This document shows positions 47,219 to 60,626 of a stretch of DNA of 64,000 nt, in pieces; positions within the stretch are counted from its first letter, which is position 1; the number at the start of each line of letters is the position of its first letter. Position numbers and translations under genes: made by a program. The notes under the pieces are model-generated. The model was not told the DNA's origin. It was given only the letters and a program-made list of their open reading frames with translations, and ran no database searches. The stretch lies in the NCBI GenBank assembly GCA_026874595.1, contig CM049316.1, positions 41,495,695-41,559,694 of the forward strand. The letters run 5' to 3'. The stretch comes from Sipunculus nudus (taxonomy: Eukaryota; Annelida; Sipuncula; Golfingiida; Sipunculidae).

Positions 47219-50200
47219 CAGATAAAAGCCTAATGAAACACTTCTATTTACAGGAGCTGATGATGTCTTGAATTCTTCAGATTGTCCTTGAAGAACTTGT
47301 TTATGAGCAAGGTGTCCGTATATGTATGGACTCTTACATAGCCAGGCATAATTGAGTTGTTAGTGTCCTTGAATGGATGGGGGGGGGGGGGGGGGGGTAA
47401 GGGGGATGCGCATGCTGTTGTCCACAGGATTTTAAGGATAGGTCCATGGACAGTTGGTGCTACTGTCCATAAAATGAGGGTGAAGGTAACTGGGATCAGA
47501 AGTTATTTCTCATGAGTTCAGCAAATCTCTGAGGTTATAAGAGATTTCACTGTTTTGCCATTTAGGCACCAGGGTACCTTTTACTTTAAAGTCCAAGGCC
47601 TCCACTAATACTTGGCTGCCTCCTACCACTTGGGATGCTGTGGAGACATAATGGCAACATAAAGGCCTAACATCATCCCTGTAATGGCCATTATATATTT
47701 ATATCAGATGAAGTGATATGATATACTTTTATTTATATATGATATGCCATGATATATATCACAGGTAGCAAGGGTTCCATGGGCTTTCTATCCATCATAG
47801 ATTAATGTTCAGTACATAGATTAAAAAAATCATGGTTTGTTTTCATCCCATAAGCAACTATTTGTAAACCGTTAGAGAGAGTGTTTGCCATCTCATCACA
47901 TTAAACACACAACAAATGACATGTAAACATTACTCATGCTATGGCTTCAACTTGCACAGCTTAGGGACGATTATCTGTGCATTTATCTACTTGTTCCTCA
48001 GTATGGATTACTATTCTTCTTCTTGGTTACCAGTTCTCTTTGTACTTTATAGTGCGGTAACAATATATTTTCTCATGATACCATTCATATGGTGATATTT
48101 CACTTACTAAGATACATGATACAATACATATGCATAGTACAGGAGATGAGCTTTCAAGTTATTGTTTTGTTTGTTCTGGAGTTAAACCAGGTTTCTATTT
48201 CAGCATGGCATTGCCTCTACCATTCAGGAATAATAAATAATGAAACTTTGATACTGTGATGGTTGGCCATTCAGATGCCCGTTAAAAGATTTCTGACCAA
48301 TACTGTTTTGCCTTACAAGGGTTGGCCATGCAGCTGACTCTGAGTAAATTCAAGTTAGACTTTCTGTTGAATGGTCATGTATCATCCGTGTATCGATACA
48401 GGGACATACCATTGTAATATTTGACTTTGTATTACGATTTATCAATGCACTGGTGTTTTCATTTTATTCACAGTATTTATCATGAGTGATATTGGAATAC
48501 TAGTCTGTTGAGGAGGAGCCTGTTGAAAATTGTTCAGCTTATTTGAGCAGAGACCTTGCTTCACTGAGTGTGCTATTTTATGAATTATTAACAAGACAAT
48601 TGAACCAATCAAGTGCCCTACATACAGCCTGTCTACTTGGCAGGAAAAACAAATCTGTTACTATTTTTAGATCAAATGTCTGGCAATGGGAGACAATGAG
48701 AATCTGACCAATCATATAAAGTCTTGTAAACCTGGTGAGTTTCTGGTGCACATGTTCTTGTTGATAAGGTGCGTACAGTCTTGCATGGCTCTCAGGGAGA
48801 TGAAAATAGAGCAATAATAATTGAAAAAAAGAGAGAAAAAGGATGTTACTGAATATGTAAAAAGAGGCATATACCATCAGCAGGGACTAAGTTTAATTTG
48901 AACTTCTCAGGTCTCATATTAGTCTATAAGTTAGGCAGGGTATAACCAGCTTAGGAGGAATTATTAATTTAGCTGTCTCAGAAAACTTAAAACAGGGTCA
49001 TGGAGACCTATTTTTTTATATTAAATGGTGAAAACACATTACCTTTAACCAGCATGCCAGTGTCTTTTAATTCTGCATTCTCCTGACATAAATACTGAGG
49101 AATCCTTAAAATTTGGTGTGCCATTACCACTCTCCCTTTCTTTCTCAACAGTAATAAAATCAACCTGATCTAATTAGAATAAACAAGTCCAGGTACTCTA
49201 TGTATTAAATTCAAATTTAATTGCTGAACATTATGGACCTTGTGCTAATATCTGCTGGGCAACCATTTTCAAAATGAATTGCTTGTATATGTTATAGTAG
49301 TATACTGTTAAAAGATCAAGATAAGTGCTACATTTTGACTACACTGTTTTGTGTAGACATATATTGTTAATGATGCAGTATATAGTTATATGCCTGCAGC
49401 CCTGTAATTAAGCTTATATACCCCTAATTTACTCAAGCATCCAAGCTCTAGACTTCCAATAATTAGTACAAAAACAAGAACAGCATATTTTTTCCATTGA
49501 GGCATGCTTAATAGCCTTGAGGAAATGAAAAACAGATAGTATCACCATAAGTTTTCATTAAACATTTCATTAATATTTTTAAATGATTATTTTTGTTTGA
49601 TCAACAGGACCTTCTGTAAGGACATGCAGGTGACTGTGAGATATAGTCACAGCATTTCGTAATTCATCTGAAGATATAATGTAGATTGTATGTAATAATT
49701 TGATGCTGACAGGGAGGCTGCCTCATACACAAACAACGGCTGAAATTCAGTGTTATTGATCTTGATCATTAAGACAGGCCAGGAGTGTACTAAATTAAGG
49801 ATAATTGTGCATAATGGTCAGACTACAGGCCAGGCCTCAATGAACCAAATGTCACTTACTCTTTGCTCATATGAGTTTTTCAATAATTTGGCTCCAGGAG
49901 TCTAGTCGAGCCCAGCTTCATCAATGCTTATTAGAGGAATAAAACAAGGGGGGCCTGAATGCCTTAATAAGCACCCCATCTTCCCTCCTGCTTTCCGCAG
50001 TCAGGACCACCATCATTGATGCAACATGGCTGTGGAGATAATTTTGACAATTGTTCCCGCCGTGGTGGCCCAATTCAAATGCCACAATTATATACAATGT
50101 GACCTCTTGCCCCTCACCCAGTCTGCTGTGTCTTTTGTCTTTCCCTGCTCCCAATTATGACCGAAGAGGCTGTCCTAGGCTTAAATTGTGATGCCATCTT

Positions 50201-51078
50201 CAATATGAGGGATTGGCTTCAATGCTTGTGCCAATATTGTTGTTTAATGATTCTGCCTTCAGCATAGCTCTGCATACATATCCTGAGTGAAAGTATTCTA
50301 ACTGCTTCAGACATTCCCCTTCCTCTCTCTTTCTTCACTTTTTCTGCGTTGCCTGACTCAAGGACCTTTGAAAAGTCCAAATACGTTAGCCCTTATTTTA
50401 CTGATTGGGAATGTGTTGAGGTCCGCTGTTGATATGGTTATTTCTTATGAGCTGTCTGCCTTGGGCGACATCCAGGCCGAGACATCCTGAAGAAACTGCG
50501 CTAGAATGTTTGGGTTATTTTCAGATTAAAGGATAGGCTGATGTTATTGAACGGCAAGCCTGACAAAGCCAGTGTGGGAAATTGGTGTCAAGGTGGGGTT
50601 AGGACACTTCTCCTTTCACCCATTCTGTGCCACATAGTTTTATGAAAATGGCTTTTTCACTAGAGTCTTATTATCCAGAGGATTTCCTTCATTCCAGGCA
50701 GCTCCTGATGGTCTTAACCAGTGCTGGTTGACATTCATTGTAATCAACACTATAATCATCACATAGCATTATTTTATATTCAATGGAATAAAATACAAAG
50801 GCCAGCCTGTAGCTGTAAGAAATATATGAATTCTGTAGGTCCAATGTGTCACTTATTTCCTTGGGCTTAAAAACGGAAGATGTGTTAATGTTTAAATTAT
50901 TCAATCATGCTCACACCAGGAGTTTAACCTACATTGCTAAATGTCAGCATTTTATCATTTAAAAAACACTAGCTCTTATGCAGCACATTGAAGACCAAAA
51001 GACATGGTACCAGTGAAATGCGTTAAGATAAAGTAGTGAAAAGTATTTTGGTTAAAAGTTAATTCAGATATGGGGGAT
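47219..51078. other. Mostly unique sequence; G run and possible conserved islands
   Basis: No gene recognised. Contains a G run at about 47380-47397 followed by TAAGGGGG. At 49600-50660 the sequence is complex and repeat-free (for example CATCCAGGCCGAGACATCC at about 50470) and could contain conserved regulatory elements. Short open frames are not supported as genes. Confidence 0.35.
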
Positions 51079-51262
51079 GGATCCAGGAATTTGGAAAAGG
51101 GGTATACAAGCCAGGAAGATTTATGAAAAACCTATAAAAGGTCTTCATGTCAAGGAAGTGGAAGTCTAGGTGACAAATATTGTCTTGATACCCTTTTAAA
51201 AATGCTATGGTGGGGGTGGGGGGGGGGTGTTCCAGACCCCCTGGACCCCTCTTCCTGGATCA
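51079..51262. mobile_element. Short inverted-repeat element
   Basis: The ends are GGATCCAGGAA (51079-51089) and, in reverse complement, TGATCCAGGAA (51252-51262), 10 of 11 matching. A G run and a CCAGACCCCCTGGACCCC block lie inside. Such GGATCC-ended short repeats are widespread in invertebrates. An (AT)n run abuts the right end. Confidence 0.45.
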
Positions 51263-51266
51263 GGTA

Positions 51267-51271
51267 TTATA

Positions 51272-51331
<60 letters not shown>

Positions 51332-51340
51332 TATATATAG
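51267..51340. repeat. (AT)n microsatellite
   Basis: About 70 bp of almost pure AT dinucleotide directly right of the inverted-repeat element; probably variable in length. Confidence 0.95.
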
Positions 51341-53785
51341 TCACTTTTTGCTGAAAAAAATAATTATTGCAGCTGAAATGCAAAATATGGAACAGGTGAT
51401 TATTATTAAAACTTCAGCATTTCTGGATTTTATGGATTAAGTATATTAAAACTTGAAGTATTTAGCTGTAAAAACACCACATTTTTGAAAATAACTTAAA
51501 ATGAGTAAATGATGTGCTTATTGTAAGTCAGAGTGAAACTTACCTACTATGGTCTTTGACAATTGCACGTACATGCAAAGAAGCGTTTTGATGCATACAA
51601 GAATCGTTTTGCGTAACTACCATTCAAATGAAACGATCGTTCGGGGAATCTTTCTTTTTCTGATAAATGCCTGCCCATCCATGTGCAAAAGTCGTTAGTA
51701 ACATACAGATATTTTGTCCCTATCTCGAGCGTTAAATATATTTAATATACGTAATCTTGCAACATATTTAATCTCTGTAATTAATACTTTTTATTCTAGT
51801 CTTCATTAAAGCAGCTATGTCGTGATTTATTTTGCTACGTGCAGCTGATTATCTTACCCTCAGGCCAGAGACGGAGTTGGGGTGCGGCCTTTAAGAGGGG
51901 TTTTGGGTATTTGGACCTTAGTGGGAGCTCCTTTAAGGACCTTGCAAACTCAGGGTGCGGCTATAAATAGACGTGCGGCCATAAAAACAAGATTTACGGT
52001 AGTCTCTTTTTGAAGTTGCTTACATTTACTTCTTGTGTTATTTGATCAGCAAATTTGTCCTGGCATTTAAGGTTTTCCAGGTTTTCAGTGTCTGTAAATT
52101 AGTAATCAACTTTTGTATGATAAAATTTAAGATGTGTATAAGACAGACATACATGTTATGTGAGATAAATCATTTTAAAATAAACAACCAGAAACTGTCA
52201 AAGGAAGAAAGAGTTCAATTTTAAATATCATGAGGTCTACCAACTGAATGATTACAGTTGTAGCTATCTTTAAATGGAAATAATTGTTACCAAAGAGTAA
52301 ATAATTTATTTTTCTGTGAACTTGGAGTTAGGAGCCCTGATTATATCAAAACAAAAGCACTATTCCTTCAATCAAGACACTTGAATACTTTATAGAACAC
52401 AAGTGAATGAGTCACAAGTAGAGTAATATTGTTAAGGAAGGTACCAGATTGTCAATCTATATGGTAGCTAGAGGAAAAAAAACTTTCCAATTGTTTCAAT
52501 CATACTGCTTTATGCTAAAGGTCACAATTCTCCCAATTGTCAGAAGAAAAGAAGTCAGAAAAAAAATACAACTTTGTTTCAGGATCTAGCAGATCCTAAT
52601 CAACCTACACACTACCCGTCTATTTTCAGTTCTACGCTCATTTGCATTTCTTTGCATGGTGGCATCATAATTATCGACAAATCAAGTTGAAAACTGTTTA
52701 CTCTAAAGACAGATTAAGCTAACTTGGTAATTAACCAAAAGAAAATTATACTGCAATTCATTTGAAGCTCGATCTGCAAAAGAATTAAATGAAAAAGTTT
52801 AATTTTGTACCTTTTGGACTGCATAGTCCACCATAAATCTATTTTGGTTTTGTGTAATAAATAAATAGTTTTATGTAATTTTAATTTTGATCATAAATAT
52901 ATTTTACATAGACTTATCTGCAGCACTCTTATTTCATAATTGGCAATTCAATTGCTGCAAAATCTTTTGCATTTGTTCTAAGTCATCAGTTATTTTTTAT
53001 TTAGTTTTGAATAGTTCTTTTTGTAATTCGCCACAGGAATTAAATGAATATACATGTATAAAAACAGGGATTATAATCCTAGGAATCTGTAGGGCTTATG
53101 AATAAAGTACACATGACATGAACTGTTGATTATGTCCTTAACCGGGATGTGATATGGTTTAAAGGCAGCGTGTTCACCATTTAAACCATGGCACATCTGA
53201 TCATTGTCCAACAAATCATGTTTAGCTGCAGGCAGGTCAGGAATTTTTTTATCCGTTGATCATAAACCATGTGTATTTATTTTCAGACCAAATCAGTAAA
53301 AATTCAAAATGGTGACTTTGTTAAGTTTGATGGATGCCTACGCCGTGTCAGTCAGGCCATAATTAGCCATAAGGATTGAGCACTGCATTTTTTCATGCAG
53401 GCCTTGACTGCAACAAGATTTACATCATACTGCAAACAGTAGAAAACAGCACAAATCACTCAGTCGCAGAATGCTTGCATGTCTGGCAATGAAAGGTGAA
53501 ATACTGGACAGAAGGAGATCAAGATTTTTATATTGAGTAACAGGGAATTAGCATGAGCATGTATTTATAAGTCCCTATATCCATTGAAACAGATGTAATT
53601 TTATGAACAACATTAATTATTGTCAGTCTTGAAGCGCTTCATCCTCATGACAGAAATTGGTTTATTATTATGAAATTATTATATTATGGGCAAAAAAACA
53701 TTTGCTTTTCACATAATCTCAACAATTGGTCATGTTTGATACTTGGCAAATCCCATTTTCTTCCTCCAGTGTCTGTGTGTGAAGA
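51341..53785. other. Unique AT-rich sequence
   Basis: No gene recognised. 53130-53500 is somewhat more complex (for example GGCAGCGTGTTCACCATTTA) and might be a conserved element. Short open frames look like chance. Confidence 0.4.
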
Positions 53786-54265
53786 AAGTATCCTGTTGAA
53801 TGAAGAATGCTTGCTGCTATGTGTCCTTTCCTTGTTGAATGAAGCATGCATGTTGCTATGTGTCCTTTCCTTGTTGAATGAAGTATGCATGCTGTTATGT
53901 GTCCTTTCCTTGTTGAATGAAGTATGCATGCTGTTATGTGTCCTTTCCTAGTTGAATGAAGTATGCATGCTGTTATGTGTCCTTTCCTTGTTGAATGAAG
54001 CATGCTTGCTGCTATGTGTCCTTTCCTTGTTGAATGAAGTATGCATGCTGTTATGTGTCCTTTCCTTGTTGAATGAAGTATGCATTCTGTTATGTGTCCT
54101 TTCCTTGTTGAATGAAGCATGCATGCTGCTATGTGTCCTTTCCTTGTTGAATGAAGTTTGCATGCTGTTATGTGTCCTTTCCTTGTTGAATTAAGCATGC
54201 TTGTTGCTGTGCCCTTTCCTTGTTGAATGAAGAATGCTTGTTGCTATGTGTCCTTTCCTTGCTTG
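53786..54265 (+). repeat. 39-bp minisatellite array
   Basis: About 12 units of 39 bp: TTGTTGAATGAAGTATGCAT then GCTGTTATGTGTCCTTTCC. ATGCATGC and GTATGCATGC segments give local palindromes. Open frames on both strands follow from the period. Confidence 0.95.
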
Positions 54266-54860
54266 AAAAGAAAGAAATATGTGGATTAAGATGGATGGTG
54301 CTCATGTTTATATTTCACATGTACTTGCAATAAGCAGATCCCATAAGTTAAAGTCATATGTATTGCAGAGAACTGTCATTAAAATATGTCATTCTGACCT
54401 CATTCCTTCAAGACAAAGAGTCAGAAAAATGATATTAACATGACAAACAACATATGATGATACTGAGTCTCATAAAGAATACCTGTGTTAAATGTCAACT
54501 TTAAGGCCTACTTACACATGTAATAGACAAGGATACACATATATGAATTATCTGTACAGGCCTGCTGTACTGGGCTTTAAACCCCATCCACTGTCACTTT
54601 AGAGTGACAACTTGTCTACTGGACCAGCGACTACTCCAAGCATCCAGGGTGTTTAACTTTATTCTTGTTTGATTAATGCAGCAATAAGGCAAACAGAGAA
54701 GTTTTGTGAATGGAAAAGGAAATGTAATCCTTGGACCTGCATCTCAAACCAATCAGTATTATTAAAAATCATGCCAGGACCAGTTCATTCTCCATGCTAT
54801 GTGCAAATATGAGCACAATTTTAAAAATTGTTAAGGCTAACAAAATTACAACTTTAATGT
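54266..54860. other. Unique spacer, no gene seen
   Basis: Nothing recognised between the two minisatellites. Confidence 0.5.
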
Positions 54861-55325
54861 TCTTTTTTCATGAGGCTGAAGGATTGTTTCTTTTAATGAG
54901 CATTAAGAACTTTTTTTGTTTCATCAGGTTGAAGAACTGTTTTTTCATGAGGCTGAAGAACTCTTTCTTTTCATTAAGCTGAAGGACTGTTTCTGGTTAT
55001 GAGGCTGAAGAACTTGATCTTTCATTTCATGGGGCCTGAAAAACTCTTTCTTTTCATGAGCCTGAAGAACCCTTTCTTTTCATGAGCCTGAAGAACTCTT
55101 TCTTTTCATGAGGCTGGGGAACTCTTTCTTTTTATGTATTACTTTTTCTTTGCAAGAGCCTGAAGAACTGTTTCTTTCTAATGAGGTTACTGAACAGATT
55201 TATTTCATGAGCCTTAGGAACTCTTTCTTTCCATGAGGCTGAAGAACTGTTTCTTTTCATGAGGCTAAAGAACAATTTCTTTTCATGAAACTGAAGAACT
55301 GTTTCTTTTCATGAGGCTGAAGTTT
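54861..55325 (+). repeat. 26-bp minisatellite array, irregular
   Basis: Roughly 17 units of about 26 bp: TTTCTTTTCATGAGGCTGAA then GAACTG, with many indels. Confidence 0.88.
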
Positions 55326-56675
55326 CTATCTATTGTAAAAGAGGTGGTCATACTGCGTGGCTAATACAACAAATATTAAGGTTGAGAGCTTCAGTGTCAG
55401 AATTTGTATACATTGGGTCATTACCTTACCTCACCCTTTAAATTAGTTCAGTGATAAACCAGTTTAACAAATGAATGTTTAAATGATTTCCTGTTACACT
55501 ATTGAGGCATTATCTTTTGAAAGCAAGAATGCCTAGAGGCTCCACATAGAGGGACGGAGCTCAGTCAGCTTGTCAGCTGAGCATCATTACCAGTAGGTCA
55601 CTTTACCTTGGCAGCTGGCAATAGCTTTAGTCTTGTTAATTTTTCTTTGGCTCTATAAGGGTGGCAATTGCACTAACAGTTTCTGTGTTACATACATGGG
55701 AAGAGTCCTATAAATTAACATCATTATCAGGTTTTATAAGTGAATCTGTTCACGTTACCCCCTATCCTGTGAAACATTTTATTTTGAAAAAGATTAAAAA
55801 GGAACACAACATAGATTAGGTGTTAAAATCCAACAATTTTACACAAATAAACATGGCATCTGCATTTTTCTTTGTCTTGTTTGCCTTAATTTCTGATGAC
55901 ATTAACACAAGTAACACCATACCACCATTTTTGCCTCAGAAATACAAAGAGATCTCTAGTAACCCAGTATTATTTGTAGTTATTATTTTTAGACCAGAAT
56001 TTCCTTTGACCAGCTGATTGAAATTCGTGTTGAGGGTAAATTTTCACTTGTGCTTCATTTCCTTCTTCAGCATTAAAGAGTGGCTTGAATGCTTTTTCTC
56101 TGAGAGAAGCAAATTATCACTTTGAGCACAGGCATAGAAGGCTGACCCCATCTCCTGCGATGTAGTGATCCATACCAGTGTAACATAGCATGATGAGGAT
56201 GCAGCTACTAATACCAGCATCCCTGCACAGATATACAAGAGAATATGTAACACATTGTACTTTGCAATAAAGCAGCAGGTGCTACTGCAGGTGCTTTGAG
56301 CAGACTCATTAGCAGGCCAAACCTGTGAGCATGTGCTCGAGACACCTGCTTCAAGACTCTCCGTGAGCATCAACAAATATGGACCCCCGGGGTTTTGATA
56401 AACACGATATGACAAAGCAAGGACTGCCTCCTGGTTCTATAATACAACAGTCAGAATGATTATTTAAAATCTCTTAATATTTCATGATTCATTTACCTTC
56501 TGCATGGTAAGTGCATATGCAGGTGGACTTTCTCAAGTTGCTGTCATATTTTTTCTGGCTTTTATCCGGTAACCAAACAAGAGTTCTATCTGACCTCAGG
56601 GTCCCCCCAGGTCACAATTAGATAAATAGCATTAAAATTCAAGTGAGTCATAACCTTTGTGGAATCAGTTTTTTT
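55326..56675. other. Unique sequence with a possible A-type tail relic
   Basis: At 55572-55603 GTCAGCTGAGCATCATTACC then AGTAGGTCACTT resembles the A tail. No head was found. The 123-codon minus-strand frame at 56044-56415 has one hydrophobic stretch but no recognised family and is not called. Confidence 0.35.
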
Positions 56676-57427
56676 AGCCCTCATCCCTTAGGCTAATGGG
56701 CTATTGTCGTCACCCAAGCTGTCCGTCCGTCCGTCCATCTTTCCGTCCGTCCGGCGTCCGTTAACTTTTACCTTGTGAGCGGGATATCTGGAAAAGGATT
56801 CACCGTCAGAATTTTATTTCCTCGGTACAGATGTATATCGACAAAATCTCGGTCAAGTTCGAAGATGGGTGACCTTGACCTATTTTTCTACGTTTCAGAG
56901 CTGATTATAGAAAAAACATTTAAAAGCTTATTTCTCAGGAACCATTGAGTGGATTTTCACAATACTTACTATGATCATAGGGACTGATTGTCTGTAAACT
57001 GCTGCACAAGTTTGGGGGCTCACCTACAATTTCTGATTTTTAATGAATTTTTCTTTGATTTTTCAACTTTGGCCTTGTGAGCGAGTTATCTCTAAAAGGA
57101 TTCACAATAGGAATTTTATTTCTTTGGTGAAGATGTATATCGACAAAATCTCAGTCAAGTTCGAATATGGGTGACTTTGACCTACTTTTCAAGGTCACAG
57201 AGCTTATAATAGAATAAAACTTAGAAGCTTATTTTTCAGGAAGCATTTGGTGGATTAATTATAAATCAAGGTACATACCTCTCCAGTTTAAATTTATAAG
57301 TGAGACATGTACAGATATACATCCATGTGAGAACAGATATTTAGTACTTGTTATTGTTACCACCTTTAAACACTGTTCTTTTGGCTGAGGGCTTTTGTCA
57401 GCTTCTGCTGATATTCTAGTTTTTTTT
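56676..57427 (+). mobile_element. Hairpin-headed element E, apparently complete
   Basis: The head AGCCCTCATCCC, TTAG, GCTAATGGGCT is an imperfect hairpin. A tract of CCGTCCGTCC and TTCCGTCCGTCCGG follows (about 56722-56750). The interior is two units of about 303 bp, each with CTTGTGAGCG, AAAAGGATTCAC, ATGTATATCGACAAAATCTC and GTCAAGTTCGA. The tail has GGCTGAGGGCT (inverted head arm), then hairpin TCAGC, TTCT, GCTGA, then ATATTCTAG. The last motif is shared with the B tail. T-runs flank both ends. About 750 bp, no coding capacity. Confidence 0.78.
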
Positions 57428-59040
57428 GTATTAATACATTCTCACTGGAATAGATAAAATAAAATTTCTTCTCCCTTGTGCACCTGTTCTAAGGCCACAC
57501 AAAAAATACAGTTCCAAAATGGGACAAAAAATGGAAAAACAAAAAATCCAGACAGCTCCTGGTAAAATCTTCTTCTTGAAAACTCAAAATTAGGTCAAAG
57601 TTTTCAATATTGTTGGCCCCATGTCTCAAAAACATGCTTTTTCATCAGCTTCAAAGTCTGACTGTTCTTAGTGATTAAGGCTTTTGAACAAAAATTTACC
57701 AAGAGATCACAAAATTAGAATACCTGAAATAAAATAAAAATCATTTCACTTGCAACAAATACCCTTGTCAGCATGAAAAATTTATTAAAAAAAACCTGAC
57801 TAAGCTAGTTTTTCAGAAATTTACAAAAAGTTGTTAGATTTCACATTTTGGATTGAGCATATTGATCAAATAATCAGACTGCTGGACACTGTATTGAGTT
57901 CACATCGTGTTTTACTTGATTAGACCTCTGACCAAAGGCACAAGGATGAATTTGGCATGTATCTTTGGTTTGATCTTGCCAAAGTTTTAGAAAAGGGATA
58001 AAATTATATGGCAGATATTTGCTGCTCAAGGTTTATTTTCTGTCAGGAAGGTTCATATTCCATTGAGAATCATAGTAAAATTCCAGAAGTTTCATATATG
58101 TGAAATTTTAAAGTACTAAACAGTCCTGAAATTTAATAAAATGTTCAGAATGTGTAGAAAAAATGTATGTTACACTTCAAATTTCCATTTTTGATAAGAA
58201 ATTAGTATCAAATAAAAAAAAATACCTTTTTCATTATTGGTTGAATGTAAAACATTCAAATTAAAAGGAAATATTATCAGTTAAAAATATACATTTGTTA
58301 AGACCTATTGCAAGTTGTGAATGTCTAACAAAAGGATGTTCTATATAGCCAGGCTAGACAGGAAAGGATACAGCTGTCATTCTTACAGGAAATCAGTATT
58401 CCAAGTCTTAAGCTGTGCAAAAAAAAAAAGTACATTGTAACAGAATCTGCAAACAGTACAGGTGGATGGCTCTGGTGACAAAATGAGAATCTTGTCATAT
58501 GTCACTTCAAAGTAGGTAGATTATTAAAATTTTCTATTGAATCAAATGAATAATATATAAAAGCATCATATAAAAAGTATTCGAATCTGTAAATCATGAT
58601 ATGTCAGCTCGCATATATCAGGCGGTAACTTCTGGCACGGGTATGTGGAAAAGTTTGACGGAAAATTAGTGTTTTCTCAGCTTGTGTACTTATGATTACA
58701 AAGAGTCAAGTTTCCTAATTTTTTGCGTATCAGGAAGAACAAGACACCAAATAATGATTGTCCAAATTAAACTGGCCAGAAATAATAATAGAAAAAATTG
58801 TAGAGCATACGACACACCTGATTAGTGAGTTGTAATATTTATACCAGGTTGTGACACATGGCATGACAACAGGGAGGTCATGCAGGTGGTAGAATATATA
58901 GACTTGCTCCTAAAAAAAAGCTCTTTAAACTGAAACTCCCCATGCCTATGGTCCTTTGGGGGTGTGCACACCTGCACAAGATAATCTAAAACTATCCCAG
59001 CTTTCTTTTAATGTTTTCTGTATGTATTTATTTTCAAATA
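57428..59040. other. Unique AT-rich sequence
   Basis: No gene, RNA or repeat recognised. Confidence 0.45.
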
Positions 59041-60499
59041 TATATGTCAAGGCCCAGATCGCGATCTGGACGGATCTTAGATCTGTCCAGCCCAAATTGC
59101 AATCACAGTTCAGGCCGGCCCAAACTGCGATCGCAATCCAGGCTGGCCAGATCTTAGATCCGTCCAGCCTATAATGCGATCGCAGTTTAGTCCGGCCCAG
59201 ACTGCGATCCTGTCTTTCTTGCATCAGGATTGCTTTTACAATCACAGGAGTGAAACATTGGTTGTTTTACCAACTCATTTGGTATTGCATTGTACCATTT
59301 TCCCATAATAAATTCAATTATAATACAGAAAGGCAATTTTCACTCCTTCATATCACAGGAGTGAAACATGGGATGTTTCACCAACTCATTTAGTATTGCA
59401 TGGTTGTTGAAAAAAGGTAACAAGGAACCCATGGGTTTTATATGCTCACAAAATATGATTTGGAAGAGGAGGTAGGCAAGTGCAGGTTTTGTGTGGTAAT
59501 ATAAGCTGTATTATGAGCTGATGGTGTTTAACTCAAGTTATGTAAGATTATGATAATATCCTTGGAGACAGGGAAGAGGATTGATGTCATTTATATTATT
59601 TACAGTTGGAAATGGTGTGCTGTTTTCACATAGGTTTTGACTTGGCCATATAACTTTATCTACATTGCTGTAGAATTATTTTAAAAAAAACCCTGTCCAT
59701 TATCAGTCATGGTAATTCTGATTTTTACAAATGAGAACTTTTATTTAATAATTACTGGTTATTCCTACCCAAGAATAAAACTTAAATAATATAACTATTT
59801 ATTATAAATTAATAACAAATATTGTGTCAAATATAATTTAAATTAAAAATAATAACAGCATCATATGAAAAGATCTTTAAATAATTTAATTGAAATAAAT
59901 GATCATTAAAATAATATTATAGAATATATTCATGAATACATTCATGATTACATTTTGAAAGTATTTGCATTTGTATTCAAATACTTTCATTTATACCTGT
60001 ATTCCTATTTTTATGCATGAAATTATGGAGTACATATATTCATATTCGCATTCAAATATATTTGCAAAGTATTCTTATCATGCCTGGTATTTATTCAGTT
60101 TCAGCAAAACAAAGTTCTTGAGAATCCAGAGAATCCTACTTGTCTGAGTAAAATTTTTAAATTTTGATATATTTTTTTTTTTAATATTAAAATAACTATA
60201 AATTAACAAGCTGAAACACTTGGATTGCATGGATCCCAATATGGGCTGGTCAAGTTTAGGATCGCAATCTTGACTGGACAGATCTTAGATCTGTCCAGTC
60301 CAGATTGCGATCCTGAAGCAAGAAAGACAAGATCGCAATCTGGGCCGGACTAAACTGCGATCGCAATATAGGCTGGACAGATCTAAGATCTGGCCAGCCT
60401 GGATTGAGATCGCAGTTTGGGCCGGCCTGAACTGCGATCGCAATTTGGGCTGGACAGATCTAAGATCTGTCCAGATCGCAATCTAGGCCTTGACATATA
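59041..60499. mobile_element. DNA transposon-like element T with long inverted ends
   Basis: The left end (59041-59232) and right end (about 60308-60499) are inverted copies of about 190 bp, both starting TATATGTCAAGGCC. They are built from palindromic words such as AGATCTTAGATCT and TGCGATCGCA and from GGCCGGCC. The right end carries an extra block of the same words (60235-60307). The interior (about 1 kb) is AT-rich and has a duplicated stretch of about 47 bp (59246 and 59357) but no transposase. TATA at both edges may be a target duplication or part of the ends. Non-autonomous; superfamily not determined. Confidence 0.75.
59470..60190 (+). repeat. Left arm of a long inverted repeat (interior of T)
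   Basis: Matches 62580-63180 in reverse complement. Matching blocks include GGTTTTGTGTGGTAATA, GGAGACAGGGAAGAGGATTG, TTGACTTGGCCATATAACTT and AAAGTATTTGAATAC. The identity looks like roughly three quarters or more by eye. Confidence 0.8.
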
Positions 60500-60626
60500 C
60501 ATAACACAACAAGTTAAATATTAACTATTCATATGCTTTTAACATATAAACTTACCAATTTTTTATTTTATAAATTTTTTCGGCAGTTGGACTAATGAGG
60601 AAAATATTTCATACAGACCCATTTTT
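60500..60626. other. Short spacer between T and D2
   Basis: AT-rich, nothing recognised; ends in a T-run at the head of D2. Confidence 0.5.

Noticed and set aside
53719-54198. 159-codon minus-strand frame with HSTRKGHITACI repeats
   Set aside because: Translation of the 39-bp array at 53786-54265.
56044-56415. 123-codon minus-strand frame with one hydrophobic segment
   Set aside because: No recognised motif, no splice or promoter support. Cannot be excluded as an exon but not reportable.
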